Shown here: positions 1 to 7,189 of the stretch, one piece after another
Layout: each line of letters starts with the position of its first letter
Numbering within the stretch: the stretch's first letter is position 1
Source of the DNA: JBBRCX01 sp038204465
Lineage (GTDB): Bacteria; Planctomycetota; Phycisphaerae; Tepidisphaerales; Tepidisphaeraceae
Length of the DNA: 10,619 nucleotides
Direction: 5' to 3'
Assembly (NCBI GenBank): GCA_038204465.1
Contig: JBBRCX010000132.1
Span: 1-10,619 of the forward strand
Notes under the pieces: generated by a model
The model's database searches: none
Told to the model about the DNA's origin: nothing
Seen by the model: only the letters and a program-made list of their open reading frames with translations
Position numbers and translations under genes: made by a program

Positions 1-120
1 GATATGATTTCAATCCATCAGCCTGTGTAGCTCATCCCCTCATCCCCCACATTTGGAGCCGATCAAGAGTTCGACGCACCTCGCCTCACGCTCCTCGTCG
101 CCAGCCCAAGCGACCCTTGG

Positions 121-170
121 TGGGCTTTGGTGGGCTTTCGAGGGCTTTGGTGGACTTTGCAGGGCTTTGG
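121..170. repeat. 10-bp tandem repeat, five good units
   Basis: Five consecutive decamers, TGGGCTTTGG, TGGGCTTTCG, AGGGCTTTGG, TGGACTTTGC and AGGGCTTTGG, lie exactly in register. More degenerate units continue on each side, from about 111 to 190. The period of 10 is close to one DNA helical turn and is not a multiple of three, which argues against a protein repeat. Origin and role are unknown. It could be a slippage-generated minisatellite or an array of binding sites. Confidence 0.8.
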
Positions 171-261
171 TCGATATTTCAGGACCTTTGTGATCCATCC
201 CTTCGCTTGTCAAAGCGCGCGCGACATTACCCCTGTCCCGGCGCCAGACCGAGACACGTTC

Positions 262-289
262 ATTATACATTCTTTCTTTCTGGAGTCAA
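262..289 (-). promoter_or_regulatory. near-consensus sigma70 promoter, leftward
   Basis: On the minus strand TTGACT (5/6 to the -35 consensus, 284-289) is separated by 16 bp from a perfect TATAAT (262-267). Transcription would start near 255 and run left out of the window, across the decamer repeats. It lies 36 bp downstream of the toxin stop, so it does not serve the toxin operon. No obvious gene follows within the window. It may drive a gene beyond the edge or a short RNA. Confidence 0.6.
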
Positions 290-324
290 CCGCTGGGTTC
301 TTCCGCGCCTGGATGCACCTCCTG

Positions 325-624
325 TTACTCCCCCGACAGCAGGTTGGGAATATCGCGTGCGCCGTGAATGACTCGAACAACCTCGAGCGGCTTTGCCTCC
401 GGCTTGTAGATGATGAGGTACGAGTAGACAGGCCAGATGCGCAATGATCCGTCCTCCAGATCCGGATGCCGCCGCCCCATCCCAGGCATCGAGGCCAGCT
501 TGCGCATGGCATCGCGGATCTTGATAACGACCCGATCCGCATCATCCTCGCTGTCTTTTGCGATGTAATTCCAGATTTCATCCAGATCGCGCTGGGCCGA
601 CGGCGACAGAAGGTGCCGTTTCAC
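325..624 (-). CDS. ParE/RelE-family toxin
   Basis: This 99-aa protein has the size and layout of the ParE/RelE toxin superfamily (ParE members poison DNA gyrase, RelE members cleave mRNA on the ribosome). An N-terminal helix (LSPSAQRDLDEIWNYIA) is followed by a second helix ending in a turn (residues about 45-55, MPGMGRRHPDL). Then come the beta strands RIWPVYSYLIIYKP and LEVVRVIHGARDIP, the family's usual C-terminal core. The RVIHGARD block is more typical of ParE than of mRNase RelE. The start is a GTG whose first bases overlap the stop of the upstream gene (GTGA, 4 nt), so translation is probably coupled to the partner at 621-1484. The target cannot be assigned from sequence alone. Confidence 0.88.
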   Translation of the reverse strand: MKRHLLSPSAQRDLDEIWNYIAKDSEDDADRVVIKIRDAMRKLASMPGMGRRHPDLEDGSLRIWPVYSYLIIYKPEAKPLEVVRVIHGARDIPNLLSGE

Positions 625-1484
625 CGCGTCGATCCTGCGCGTTTGCGGCGCGAGAGAATCCGCGCGAATGTCGCTTCACCGTCGATTTCTCGCCCGTCTT
701 TGAGCTCCTCGAGCCCCTCTTGAACTTTCGCCCGCAACCACTCTCGCTCTCGGGCCGCTTGCGCGTCTATGGCTCCTTCGGTCAACACATCCGCGGTGAG
801 GTCAATCCAGGCCTTCACTCGCGTCACGTCCTCATTCGATAATGGTCCAGGAACCTGGATCGTCAATGAGCGACCGCCACTCACTGGTATTCGGTATGCA
901 TTGGAAGACTGCTCCGCGTGCGCGACGTGCTCCCTGGTCTGGCGCTGCGATGCGGAGGCTTCACGCCGATCAGGCTGCTCACGATTGAATGACTCGGTGA
1001 GACACGCGGCGTGCGCGGGGCGCAGCGCGACATCGACTTGGTACTTCGTCACATCCGTTTTGCCGATGAATCGCCGCGCGCCCGAGCCGTTAATGTGAAT
1101 TGCGCAAGTCGAGCCGCGGCGATTCCTTTCCCGTTCGACGAACACTTTCTCCACAACGTCAGCAGGCACCTTCCAGAACTTCAGCGCAATCGGGTTTTTC
1201 GAGACCGTGACGAACAGGTAAGCAAACGCCTTCCCTGACTCCTTGGCGTGCCGGCGAATCTCTTCGTGCTGGTCCCAGCTGGCGTTAGCCCAGTGCAGCA
1301 CAGGGTCGGCCAAATACTCGTCACTGCTGCAGACGCGCCCGATCAGAATCGAGCGATCAGACTCGAACACCGTACCTTTTAGCTTTTGGACGTGCCCCTC
1401 TGATCGCTGAATCACCTCAAGTGCGACATTTCCCGCGGCTTGCCCGGCAGCGCCGGAACGCCCATCGTCCCAGATCTTGATCAT
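621..1484 (-). CDS. large antitoxin-like fusion protein, partner of ParE toxin
   Basis: The protein has 287 aa. A TTG start at 1505 would add 7 residues but lies inside the predicted -10 box, so ATG 1484 is preferred. Three parts can be seen. Residues about 1-155 form an apparently globular alpha/beta domain I do not recognise (strand-like FAYLFVTVSKNPIALKFW, then VPADVV). Residues about 156-195 form a polar, Gln/Arg/Glu-rich linker. Residues about 197-287 contain a short block with GGRSLTIQVPGPLS, then a charged helix and tail (REREWLRAKVQEGLEELKDG, ending ARILSRRKRAG) resembling the toxin-wrapping C-terminus of ParD-type antitoxins. The 4-nt overlap with the ParE-like toxin downstream supports an antitoxin role. 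No internal Met exists, so the long form is probably the product. Typical ParD antitoxins are about 80-100 aa, so the N-terminal half is extra. Antitoxin function is inferred from the tail and position. The N-terminal function is unknown. Confidence 0.7.
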   Translation of the reverse strand: MIKIWDDGRSGAAGQAAGNVALEVIQRSEGHVQKLKGTVFESDRSILIGRVCSSDEYLADPVLHWANASWDQHEEIRRHAKESGKAFAYLFVTVSKNPIALKFWKVPADVVEKVFVERERNRRGSTCAIHINGSGARRFIGKTDVTKYQVDVALRPAHAACLTESFNREQPDRREASASQRQTREHVAHAEQSSNAYRIPVSGGRSLTIQVPGPLSNEDVTRVKAWIDLTADVLTEGAIDAQAAREREWLRAKVQEGLEELKDGREIDGEATFARILSRRKRAGSTR

Positions 1485-1504
1485 AATTAGTCTCGCTGCG
1501 GCCA

Positions 1505-1533
1505 ATATTAGCCCAAAGGACCTGTGAAGGCAA
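1505..1533 (-). promoter_or_regulatory. predicted promoter of the ParE-type operon
   Basis: On the minus strand TTGCCT (4/6, 1528-1533) is followed after 17 bp by TAATAT (4/6, 1505-1510). The start site would be near 1498, 14 nt before ATG 1484. The spacing is ideal, and the site lies between the helicase stop and the antitoxin-like gene. Only a weak purine-rich ribosome site (GCGAGAC) precedes the ATG. Confidence 0.45.
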
Positions 1534-1563
1534 ATGTCCCTAGCAGGTTTCGCGGTTCGCGGA

Positions 1564-3102
1564 CTACCGTCGACGCTTATGCCTGCGATTGATGGGGATC
1601 TTGCTCCCCAGCGTTCGCGGACGCGCGGGAAGCGTCACGGGCGCAGCGCCTTCCCTGGAAGTGGTGCCGTCGGTGCTCGAAGGGCTCGCCCCATAAGGAC
1701 GATCGAACCGGTTGACCACCGGCTTCGAAGGCTGCTCCGGCCCGAACCCCGGCTTCTCCGCCGTCCAGTCCGACGGCGCGGGATTCGGCGTGAACCCTTC
1801 TATCGTCGCCTGCTGAATCACCATGTTGATCAGCGACTCCACCTTCGTCAGCTCATCCCCCTGCTCCGGCGTCACAAACGTATAGGCCTTCCCCGCAGCC
1901 CCCATGCGCGCGGTCCGGCCCACCCGATGAACGTAAACTTCCGGATCCTCCGAAATGTCGAAGTTGATGATGTGGCTAATATCAGCCACGTCGATGCCCC
2001 GGCTCGCCAGGTCCGTCGCCACCAGCACGTCGAACTTGCCGGTGCGAAAATTCTTCATTACCCGATCGCGTTTGGTCTGGGCAAGATTGCCGTGGATCTC
2101 CCGGCACTCGATCCCGTCCGCATGCAGTCGCTTCGCGATCTTCTCCGCGCCGCGCTTCGTCCGGCAGAACACGATCGCCAGGTCCGGGTTCTCGCGCTCC
2201 AGCAACGCCCGCAACAACCGGTATTTGTCCCACTGCCCGACCGAAAAGTAATACTGCTCGACGTTCTCCACCGTCGGCTTCTCATCCGCGCCCGGCGCGA
2301 TCAGCTTCTCGATCGGCTCGCGCATGTACTGCCGCGACAGCTTTTCGATCTCCGCCGAGATCGTCGCCGAAACAAACATCGTCTGGTGCGCCCGATCCCC
2401 GTTCGACGAATCCGCAGACCCGCCCTTCAGCGCCGCCTTGCCTGCCGCGACCGGCGTGTCCGACCCGTGGTCCCCCGTATGTTCCACCAGCATCTCCGCC
2501 TCTTCGGCCTTGACGCGGTCACGCTCGGCGCCCTGCTCGACCCCGCGCTTCACCCCCTTGATGCGCGAGAGGATGTTTCGGATGTCGTCCCGGAAGCCGA
2601 TGTCCAGCATCCGATCCACCTCGTCGAGCACCACGAAGCGGATGTTTTCGAAGTTGATGATCCGCCGGTCCAGTAGGTCGATCACGCGTCCCGGCGTGCC
2701 GATGAGGATCTCCGGGCCCCGGCTCAGGAACTTCATCTGTGCGGAGATCTTCTGTCCGCCATAGACCGGCACCGACCGAATCGGCGTGTGTTGCCCCCAT
2801 CGCTGCACTTCCGCGTCAACCTGCATCGCCAGCTCGCGCGTCGGCACGAGGATGATCGCCTGGGTCCGCCTTCCCTTCTCGCAGCGCGACAGAATCGGGA
2901 TCGCGAAGGCCGCGGTCTTGCCGGTGCCCGTGCGGGCCTGGCCAAGGATATCGACGCCCGCCATCGCCCGCGGAATCAGCATCGACTGGATTTCCGAGGG
3001 CGTCGTGAACTTCGCCTCGGCAAGCGCCCGCAGGATCGAAGGCCGCACGCCCAGGGCGGCGAACGCCTCGGGGACCGGTGGATGCTCAGTTTTGTCGGAC
3101 AT
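1564..3102 (-). CDS. DEAD-box ATP-dependent RNA helicase
   Basis: This 512-aa cytoplasmic RNA helicase of the RhlE/SrmB-like DEAD-box group unwinds RNA duplexes with ATP. All motifs are present: Q motif (about 13-40), motif I ARTGTGKT (56-63), Ia PTRELAMQ (87-94), Ib TPGR (136-139), motif II as DEVD (160-163), SAT (245-247), IV VFCRTKRG (311-318), V ATDLASRGID (362-371) and VI HRVGRTAR (392-399). Between motifs II and III lies an extra, charged and Gly/Ala-rich segment (about 183-238) not found in the short E. coli-type enzymes. The C-terminus (about 440-512) is a disordered Pro-rich tail ending in RRHKRRR, a common RNA-binding extension. ATG 3102 is chosen because it directly precedes the Q motif region, has a purine-rich site (AAAGAGAA) before it, and lies just downstream of a good promoter. 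The frame stays open upstream to 3369, but that part overlaps the ABC gene and is not family-like. Confidence 0.95.
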   Translation of the reverse strand: MSDKTEHPPVPEAFAALGVRPSILRALAEAKFTTPSEIQSMLIPRAMAGVDILGQARTGTGKTAAFAIPILSRCEKGRRTQAIILVPTRELAMQVDAEVQRWGQHTPIRSVPVYGGQKISAQMKFLSRGPEILIGTPGRVIDLLDRRIINFENIRFVVLDEVDRMLDIGFRDDIRNILSRIKGVKRGVEQGAERDRVKAEEAEMLVEHTGDHGSDTPVAAGKAALKGGSADSSNGDRAHQTMFVSATISAEIEKLSRQYMREPIEKLIAPGADEKPTVENVEQYYFSVGQWDKYRLLRALLERENPDLAIVFCRTKRGAEKIAKRLHADGIECREIHGNLAQTKRDRVMKNFRTGKFDVLVATDLASRGIDVADISHIINFDISEDPEVYVHRVGRTARMGAAGKAYTFVTPEQGDELTKVESLINMVIQQATIEGFTPNPAPSDWTAEKPGFGPEQPSKPVVNRFDRPYGASPSSTDGTTSREGAAPVTLPARPRTLGSKIPINRRHKRRR

Positions 3103-3142
3103 TTCTCTTTCGTAAACGCTTCTTGTGACTCTGAGTCGGCCG

Positions 3143-3171
3143 ATTCTAAAGGGCTTCGCGAGCGGGCTCAA
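3143..3171 (-). promoter_or_regulatory. promoter of the DEAD-box helicase with overlapping dyad
   Basis: On the minus strand TTGAGC (4/6, 3166-3171), a 17-bp spacer and TAGAAT (5/6, 3143-3148) place the start near 3136, about 34 nt before ATG 3102. A 14-bp near-palindrome (GAGTCGG/CCGATTC, one mismatched pair, 3133-3146) covers the end of the -10 box and the start site, where a repressor could bind. This shows that the helicase need not depend on read-through from the ABC gene 160 bp upstream. Confidence 0.5.
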
Positions 3172-3262
3172 GGAATGCGGCCCTTTCGCGAGGTTCGATG
3201 AGATGACGTGGGCTTTGAAATGTTCAATCTCAAACTGCGCCTCGCCATAGCCCGCTCGGCGC

Positions 3263-5461
3263 TCAAACCGCCGGTGAAACAGGCGTGGGATCATCGGCTG
3301 GGGGAGAAGTAAACAGCTGCCTTTCATAGAGCTGCTGGTACGTTTCACAGTTGTGCAGCAACTCGTCATGCCTGCCCTGTCCCACGATCCGGCCGCGGTC
3401 CATTACCACGAGCGTGTCCGCCGAAAGGATCGTGCTGAACCGGTGGGCGATGACGAATGTCGTCCGCTCGTGCATCAGCGATTCGATCGCCTGCTGAATT
3501 AAATGCTCGCTCTCTGCATCCACCTGGCTGGTCGCTTCATCGAGAATCAGGATCGACGCTTTGCGGAAGATCGCGCGGGCAATGCAGATGCGCTGCTTCT
3601 GGCCGCCCGATAGCTGCCCGCCCAACTCCCCAAGCAGCGTGTCGTATCCCTGCGGCTTCTCCAGTATGAAATCATGGGCAAACGCCCTCTTCGCGGCCGC
3701 GGCAATCGCCTCGCGGTCCGCGAGCGGCTGACCATATGCAATGTTGTCCGCGATGGTGCCGGGAAAGATCACCGAGTCCTGGGTGACGATGCTGATCTGC
3801 CCCCGAAGCGACCGCAGCGTGGCGTTGCGCACGTCAACCCCGTCGATGCGGATCCTTCCCTGCTGTGGATCGTAGAAACGCGGCAGCAACGCCAGCAGCG
3901 TCGTCTTCCCGCTCCCGTTCCGCCCCACCACCGCCACCGACTGCCCCTTCGGAACGGTAAGGCTCACATCGTTCAGCGCGGGCGACGGCGCATTCGGATA
4001 GCTGAAGATAATGTTCTGGAAGCTCACCTCCCGCGCGATCGGCGGAAGCTTGACGCGATGCGGCGGCGATTCATGCCCCGTTTCCGCTTCCGATGCCAGT
4101 CTGGAATCTGCTTCATCCAGTGCCCGGCCGTTGCTGCGATCCCCCGCGAGCGCGCGGGTTCGCTCGATGGGCAACTCCAGCACTTCGAAGATTCGAGCGG
4201 CCGCGGCGTTTGATTTCTGCAGGACGTTGTTCACCTTGCTCACCCGCCGAAGCGAGTCGCCGATCCCGCCAAGGCACGCCATGATCAGGATGAACCCCGG
4301 CAGCTTCAGCGTGCCGCTGATCTCCACCATGTACGATGCGATCAGCACGATCGATCCCACCACCAGGAGCGTCAGCGTCTCCATCGTCGGCGCGCTGAAG
4401 GCGTCGATCCGGCTCATGCGCAACTGCTCGTCCACCAGCCTTTTCATGATCCGCATGTAACGCCGCCGCTCGAATCGTTCCGCCGTCGCTCCTTTCACCA
4501 CCCGAATGCCGATCAGCGTGCCTTCGATCTGCCCGAGCATCGAGGCGCTGCTGACCAAAGCGGCCCGGCTCGCGCGGCGCATCTTCTTCCCGAACTTGCG
4601 GATAATCACCAGCATCACCGGCGCGAAGATCACGATGAACAGCGTCAGCTTCCAACTCACCCACAACGCCAGGCCAAACGCGAACATCGCCTTGATCGGC
4701 TCCTGAATGCTCTGACCCAGCACCGTCTTGAAACCCTGCCCAAGCTCCTGCGAGTCCTGGACCAGCCGGCTCGTCACATCGCTCGTCCCCTGCGAGCCGA
4801 AGTGGCTCATCGGGATGTGCAGCACATGGTCATACAGTCTGCGGCGGATGTCCTGGATCGCCAGGACCGCCGCTTTGTCTGATAGGTATTCCTGGAAAAA
4901 CTTGATCACGTTGCTGCAGACCGCCAGCGTTGCGATCACCGCGAAGACCGCCGCGATCGCCTTCACCGGGTGCGTCGGAAAGTGCGAACCGATGTTGCGC
5001 GCGTGCACGAGATACCTTGGAACACGCGGGAGCGAGACGTCGGTCGATCGAAAATTGTCGATCCGCACCGCAGCTGTACTTGCGTCTGGACTCGCGATCG
5101 TTGCCAGTGTAGAGCCTACGTCCCCCTGCCCCGCCTGAAGCACATCTCCCGGGCGAATGCCCGCTTCGGCAGCAGGCTTGTCGGAAGCGACGCGAATCAC
5201 ACGCACCACCGTATTGTCGTCTGCCAGCGTCACCCCCAGCCGCCGCTCGGCGATCTGCATGTCCACCCACCCCGGAATCGTCTGGTGGTTCAGCAAAACC
5301 CGCATGATGGGCATCATCGAACCCAGCCCCCCGGTGAACGCCAGCCCCACAAAGAACGCGCACCCCACCGACGCGAGCACGATGCCGCGGTAGGGATACA
5401 GGAACGTACAGGCGCGCCAGAAATCCGAAGTGCTCTTTCTCTTTCGCGGGTCGTTAGTCAT
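3263..5461 (-). CDS. MsbA-type ABC exporter with PDZ domain in first periplasmic loop
   Basis: This 732-aa half-transporter fuses a six-helix exporter membrane domain to an ATPase, as in the MsbA/lipid-multidrug exporters that act as homodimers in the inner membrane. TM1 is about 24-45 and TM2 about 166-187. Between them lies a long outer-side loop. Its residues about 74-140 read as a PDZ domain, with LGV at the start, then DKPAAEAGIRPGDVL (the usual PDZ helix and GD turn) and closing strands. The ATPase part has Walker A GRNGSGKTT (513-521), Q-loop Q561, signature LSGGQ (617-621), Walker B ILILDE (637-642) and H-loop H673, so it should hydrolyse ATP. A polar linker of about 45 residues (433-477) precedes it. 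Ordinary MsbA proteins are about 580 aa. The PDZ insert and the linker account for the excess. ATG 5461 is chosen over upstream options because it leads directly into the basic N-terminus before TM1. Substrate is unknown; lipid or glycolipid export is the family's usual role. Confidence 0.93.
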   Translation of the reverse strand: MTNDPRKRKSTSDFWRACTFLYPYRGIVLASVGCAFFVGLAFTGGLGSMMPIMRVLLNHQTIPGWVDMQIAERRLGVTLADDNTVVRVIRVASDKPAAEAGIRPGDVLQAGQGDVGSTLATIASPDASTAAVRIDNFRSTDVSLPRVPRYLVHARNIGSHFPTHPVKAIAAVFAVIATLAVCSNVIKFFQEYLSDKAAVLAIQDIRRRLYDHVLHIPMSHFGSQGTSDVTSRLVQDSQELGQGFKTVLGQSIQEPIKAMFAFGLALWVSWKLTLFIVIFAPVMLVIIRKFGKKMRRASRAALVSSASMLGQIEGTLIGIRVVKGATAERFERRRYMRIMKRLVDEQLRMSRIDAFSAPTMETLTLLVVGSIVLIASYMVEISGTLKLPGFILIMACLGGIGDSLRRVSKVNNVLQKSNAAAARIFEVLELPIERTRALAGDRSNGRALDEADSRLASEAETGHESPPHRVKLPPIAREVSFQNIIFSYPNAPSPALNDVSLTVPKGQSVAVVGRNGSGKTTLLALLPRFYDPQQGRIRIDGVDVRNATLRSLRGQISIVTQDSVIFPGTIADNIAYGQPLADREAIAAAAKRAFAHDFILEKPQGYDTLLGELGGQLSGGQKQRICIARAIFRKASILILDEATSQVDAESEHLIQQAIESLMHERTTFVIAHRFSTILSADTLVVMDRGRIVGQGRHDELLHNCETYQQLYERQLFTSPPADDPTPVSPAV

Positions 5462-5494
5462 GCGGCTGGACCCATGCGGGGCGGCGGCGCAAGT

Positions 5495-5511
5495 CGATAA
5501 AAAGTTTATCG
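5495..5511. promoter_or_regulatory. AT-rich inverted repeat in ABC gene leader
   Basis: CGATAAA (5495-5501) and TTTATCG (5505-5511) form perfect 7-bp arms around a 3-nt loop. The repeat stands out as AT-rich in a GC-rich intergenic region, 34 nt upstream of the ABC exporter ATG and downstream of its likely -10 box. It could be a repressor site or a leader hairpin. Confidence 0.5.
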
Positions 5512-5527
5512 GACGTAAAGACCGGCT

Positions 5528-5533
5528 AGTATA
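5528..5533 (-). promoter_or_regulatory. probable -10 box of the ABC exporter
   Basis: TATACT (5/6 to consensus) on the minus strand would start transcription near 5521, giving a leader of about 60 nt that contains the 5495-5511 inverted repeat. No good -35 hexamer sits at 16-18 bp, so an activator or another sigma factor may be needed. Confidence 0.35.
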
Positions 5534-5568
5534 GCTTTTCGACACAGACCGCCACCAGCGCCGCGGCG

Positions 5569-5588
5569 CGGGCCGCCCTTCCGGCCCG
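5569..5588. repeat. GC-rich inverted repeat in divergent intergenic region
   Basis: CGGGCC (5569-5574) and GGCCCG (5583-5588) pair across an 8-nt loop. A second, imperfect dyad (GTTG..CCCC/GGGG..CAAC, 5588-5607) adjoins it. Both lie between the ABC exporter and the aminotransferase. No U-run follows, so this is not a standard terminator. Regulatory binding is possible but unproven. Confidence 0.35.
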
Positions 5589-5648
5589 TTGTTCCCCGGG
5601 GGTCAACCGAACCGCAACGCGATCCGCATCATCTTCCGCGAATCAATC

Positions 5649-6793
5649 ATGGCCTCACCCATCCCCCTCTCTCAGCCCGACATCACGCAAAAAGAGATTG
5701 AGGCCGTTACCGATGTGTTGCAAACCAACACGCTCTCCATCGGGCCGCGCATCGAGCGATTCGAAAAGGCCTGCGCCAATCTCGCCGGCCGCCGGCACGG
5801 CGTCGGCGTCTCCTCCGGCACGGCCGGCCTGCATTGCGCAATGATCGCCGCCGGCATCGGCCAGGGCGACGAGGTGATCACCACTCCCTTCAGCTTCGTC
5901 GCCTCAGCCAATTGCATCCTCTATGTGAATGCGAAACCCGTCTTCGCCGACATCGACCCGCAAACGCTCAACCTCGATGCCAAACGCGTCGAGGCGGCCT
6001 TCACCACGCGAACGAAAGCCATCGTCGCCGTTGAGGTCTTTGGTCATCCCGGTGGAATGATCGAGCTCGAGCAACTCGCCCAGCGGCACGAGCTGATCTT
6101 CATTGAAGACTGTTGCGAAGGCTTTGGCGGCCACGTCGGCGAGCGGCCCATCGGCTCATTCGGCCGAGCGGGCGTCTTCGGCTTCTATCCCAACAAGCAG
6201 ATCACCACCGGCGAAGGCGGCATGATCGTCACCGACGATGACAACTTCGCCGCCACCTGCAGGTCCCTGCGCAACCAGGGCCGGAGGGCATGTCGTGGCT
6301 CGCTCACCAGCGCCTGGGCTACAACTACCGGCTCTCAGAGATAAACGCCGCCATCGGCGCGGTGCAGTGCGAACGCCTCGACGAGATCCTCGAGAAACGC
6401 CGCCGCGTCGCTCACCATTACATCGAGCGGCTCATGACCAATCGCTATCTGATCCTCCCCACTCTGCAGGATGACACCCACATGAGCTGGTTTGTCTTCG
6501 TCGTCCGCTTGAACGACCTGTTCGAGCCCGGCGATCGCGATGAGGTAATCACCCAACTGCGGGCCCAGGGCATCGGCTGCAACAACTACTTCCCCCCCAT
6601 TCACCTTCAGCCTTACATGGCGGAGCAGGCCGGCCACAGGACCGGCGACTTTCCCATAACCGAATACGTCTCCGCTCGAACCCTCGCGCTCCCCTTCTAC
6701 GGCAACATGACCAACCGCCAAGTGGGACGCGTCTGCGAGACGCTCGAGAAGGTCCTCGACAAAACCCTGCTTAGCCGCGGGGGCCGGTTTTAG
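5649..6793 (+). pseudogene. DegT/DnrJ/EryC1 sugar aminotransferase, frameshifted
   Basis: This is a PLP-dependent aminotransferase of the nucleotide-sugar family, which transfers an amino group to keto-sugars for surface polysaccharide. The first frame (ATG 5649 to about 6284) contains SGTAGLH near residue 56, the PLP-binding IEDCCE (152-157) and the Schiff-base lysine in FYPNKQITTGEGG (K183). The second frame (from about 6285 to the TAG at 6791) continues without loss as EGMSWLAHQRLGYNYRLSEI and the C-terminal small domain. Adding a single G to the GG at 6283-6284 restores one frame of about 382 codons, the normal family length. Everything else is conserved, so this is either a very recent mutation or a base-calling error. 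No strong Shine-Dalgarno sequence precedes ATG 5649. The gene diverges from the ABC exporter, so a shared envelope role is plausible. Confidence 0.85.
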
Positions 6794-6999
6794 CTGCCCG
6801 TCTTATCCGTGGCTCGTCTGAGCCTGGAAGCCGAAAACCGCAGAAGTCACGTCTGGAATTGGCTTAACCCATTCGCTAGAATTCCCCGCGTCCTCTCCTC
6901 CTCGATCGGCACAGACAGGTGGGTCTTAAGATCGCCGGCTTGGCGGGCTTATGAGGACGGCCTGCAACTGCAGGCTTCAGCATCGCAAGGAAGTGACCC

Positions 7000-7176
7000 A
7001 TGCTCGCGCAGGGGACCGTGGCCGTCTGGTTGCTGGTGTTGGCTCTGGTGCTTCTTCTCACGGTAATCGTTGTATACGCCGCCCATCTGCTGCCGCGATA
7101 CAACCGACGGCGGCATCCCCGCCGGCAATACGCCGTCGGCGGCGCCGAGGACTTCGACATCCTCCTGCGCTTGTAA
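7000..7176 (+). CDS. small single-pass membrane protein (58 aa)
   Basis: I do not recognise a family. The protein starts MLAQGTVAVWLLVLALVLLL and continues with more hydrophobic residues, so residues about 7-30 make one transmembrane helix. A strongly basic stretch follows (RYNRRRHPRR, 33-42), which by the positive-inside rule puts the C-terminus in the cytoplasm. It ends with an acidic/hydrophobic tail (EDFDILLRL). A good ribosome site (AAGGA, 6987-6991) lies 8 nt before the ATG, and the frame ends at TAA just before the hairpin repeats. Ribosome site, clean topology and a definite stop make this a real gene candidate despite its size. It could be a small membrane regulator, or an assembly partner of the membrane protein at 7567. 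Confidence 0.65.
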   Translation: MLAQGTVAVWLLVLALVLLLTVIVVYAAHLLPRYNRRRHPRRQYAVGGAEDFDILLRL

Positions 7177-7189
7177 AAATCGCGACCTC

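Larger units (their letters stand above)
1..324. other. gene-free left edge
   Basis: I find no convincing coding region here. Several frames stay open because the DNA is GC-rich and repetitive, but none has family-like protein composition. A leftward 52-76 codon frame crossing the 10-bp repeats encodes a low-complexity Ser/Pro/Lys stretch and is best regarded as spurious. The stretch does contain a decamer tandem repeat at 121-170 and a strong leftward promoter at 262-289, annotated separately. A purine run (AGGAGGTG on the minus strand) directly follows the toxin stop but has no usable start codon at the right distance. Confidence 0.6.

Noticed and set aside
40..270. leftward 76-codon frame across the decamer repeats
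   Set aside because: The product is low-complexity, built from the repeat, and its ATG lies upstream of the -10 box of the only promoter.
1534..2676. long plus-strand open frame opposite the helicase
   Set aside because: It is Arg/Pro/Leu-rich antisense of a strongly conserved helicase gene and so is a by-product of GC-rich codon use.
3103..3369. N-terminal extension of the DEAD-box helicase frame
   Set aside because: It overlaps the ABC exporter C-terminus, has no helicase-like sequence and crosses the predicted helicase promoter. ATG 3102 fits better.
6859..6882. promoter for the 58-aa gene (TTGGCT and TAGAAT)
   Set aside because: The spacing is only 12 bp and no other -35 fits, so only a lone -10-like hexamer remains.
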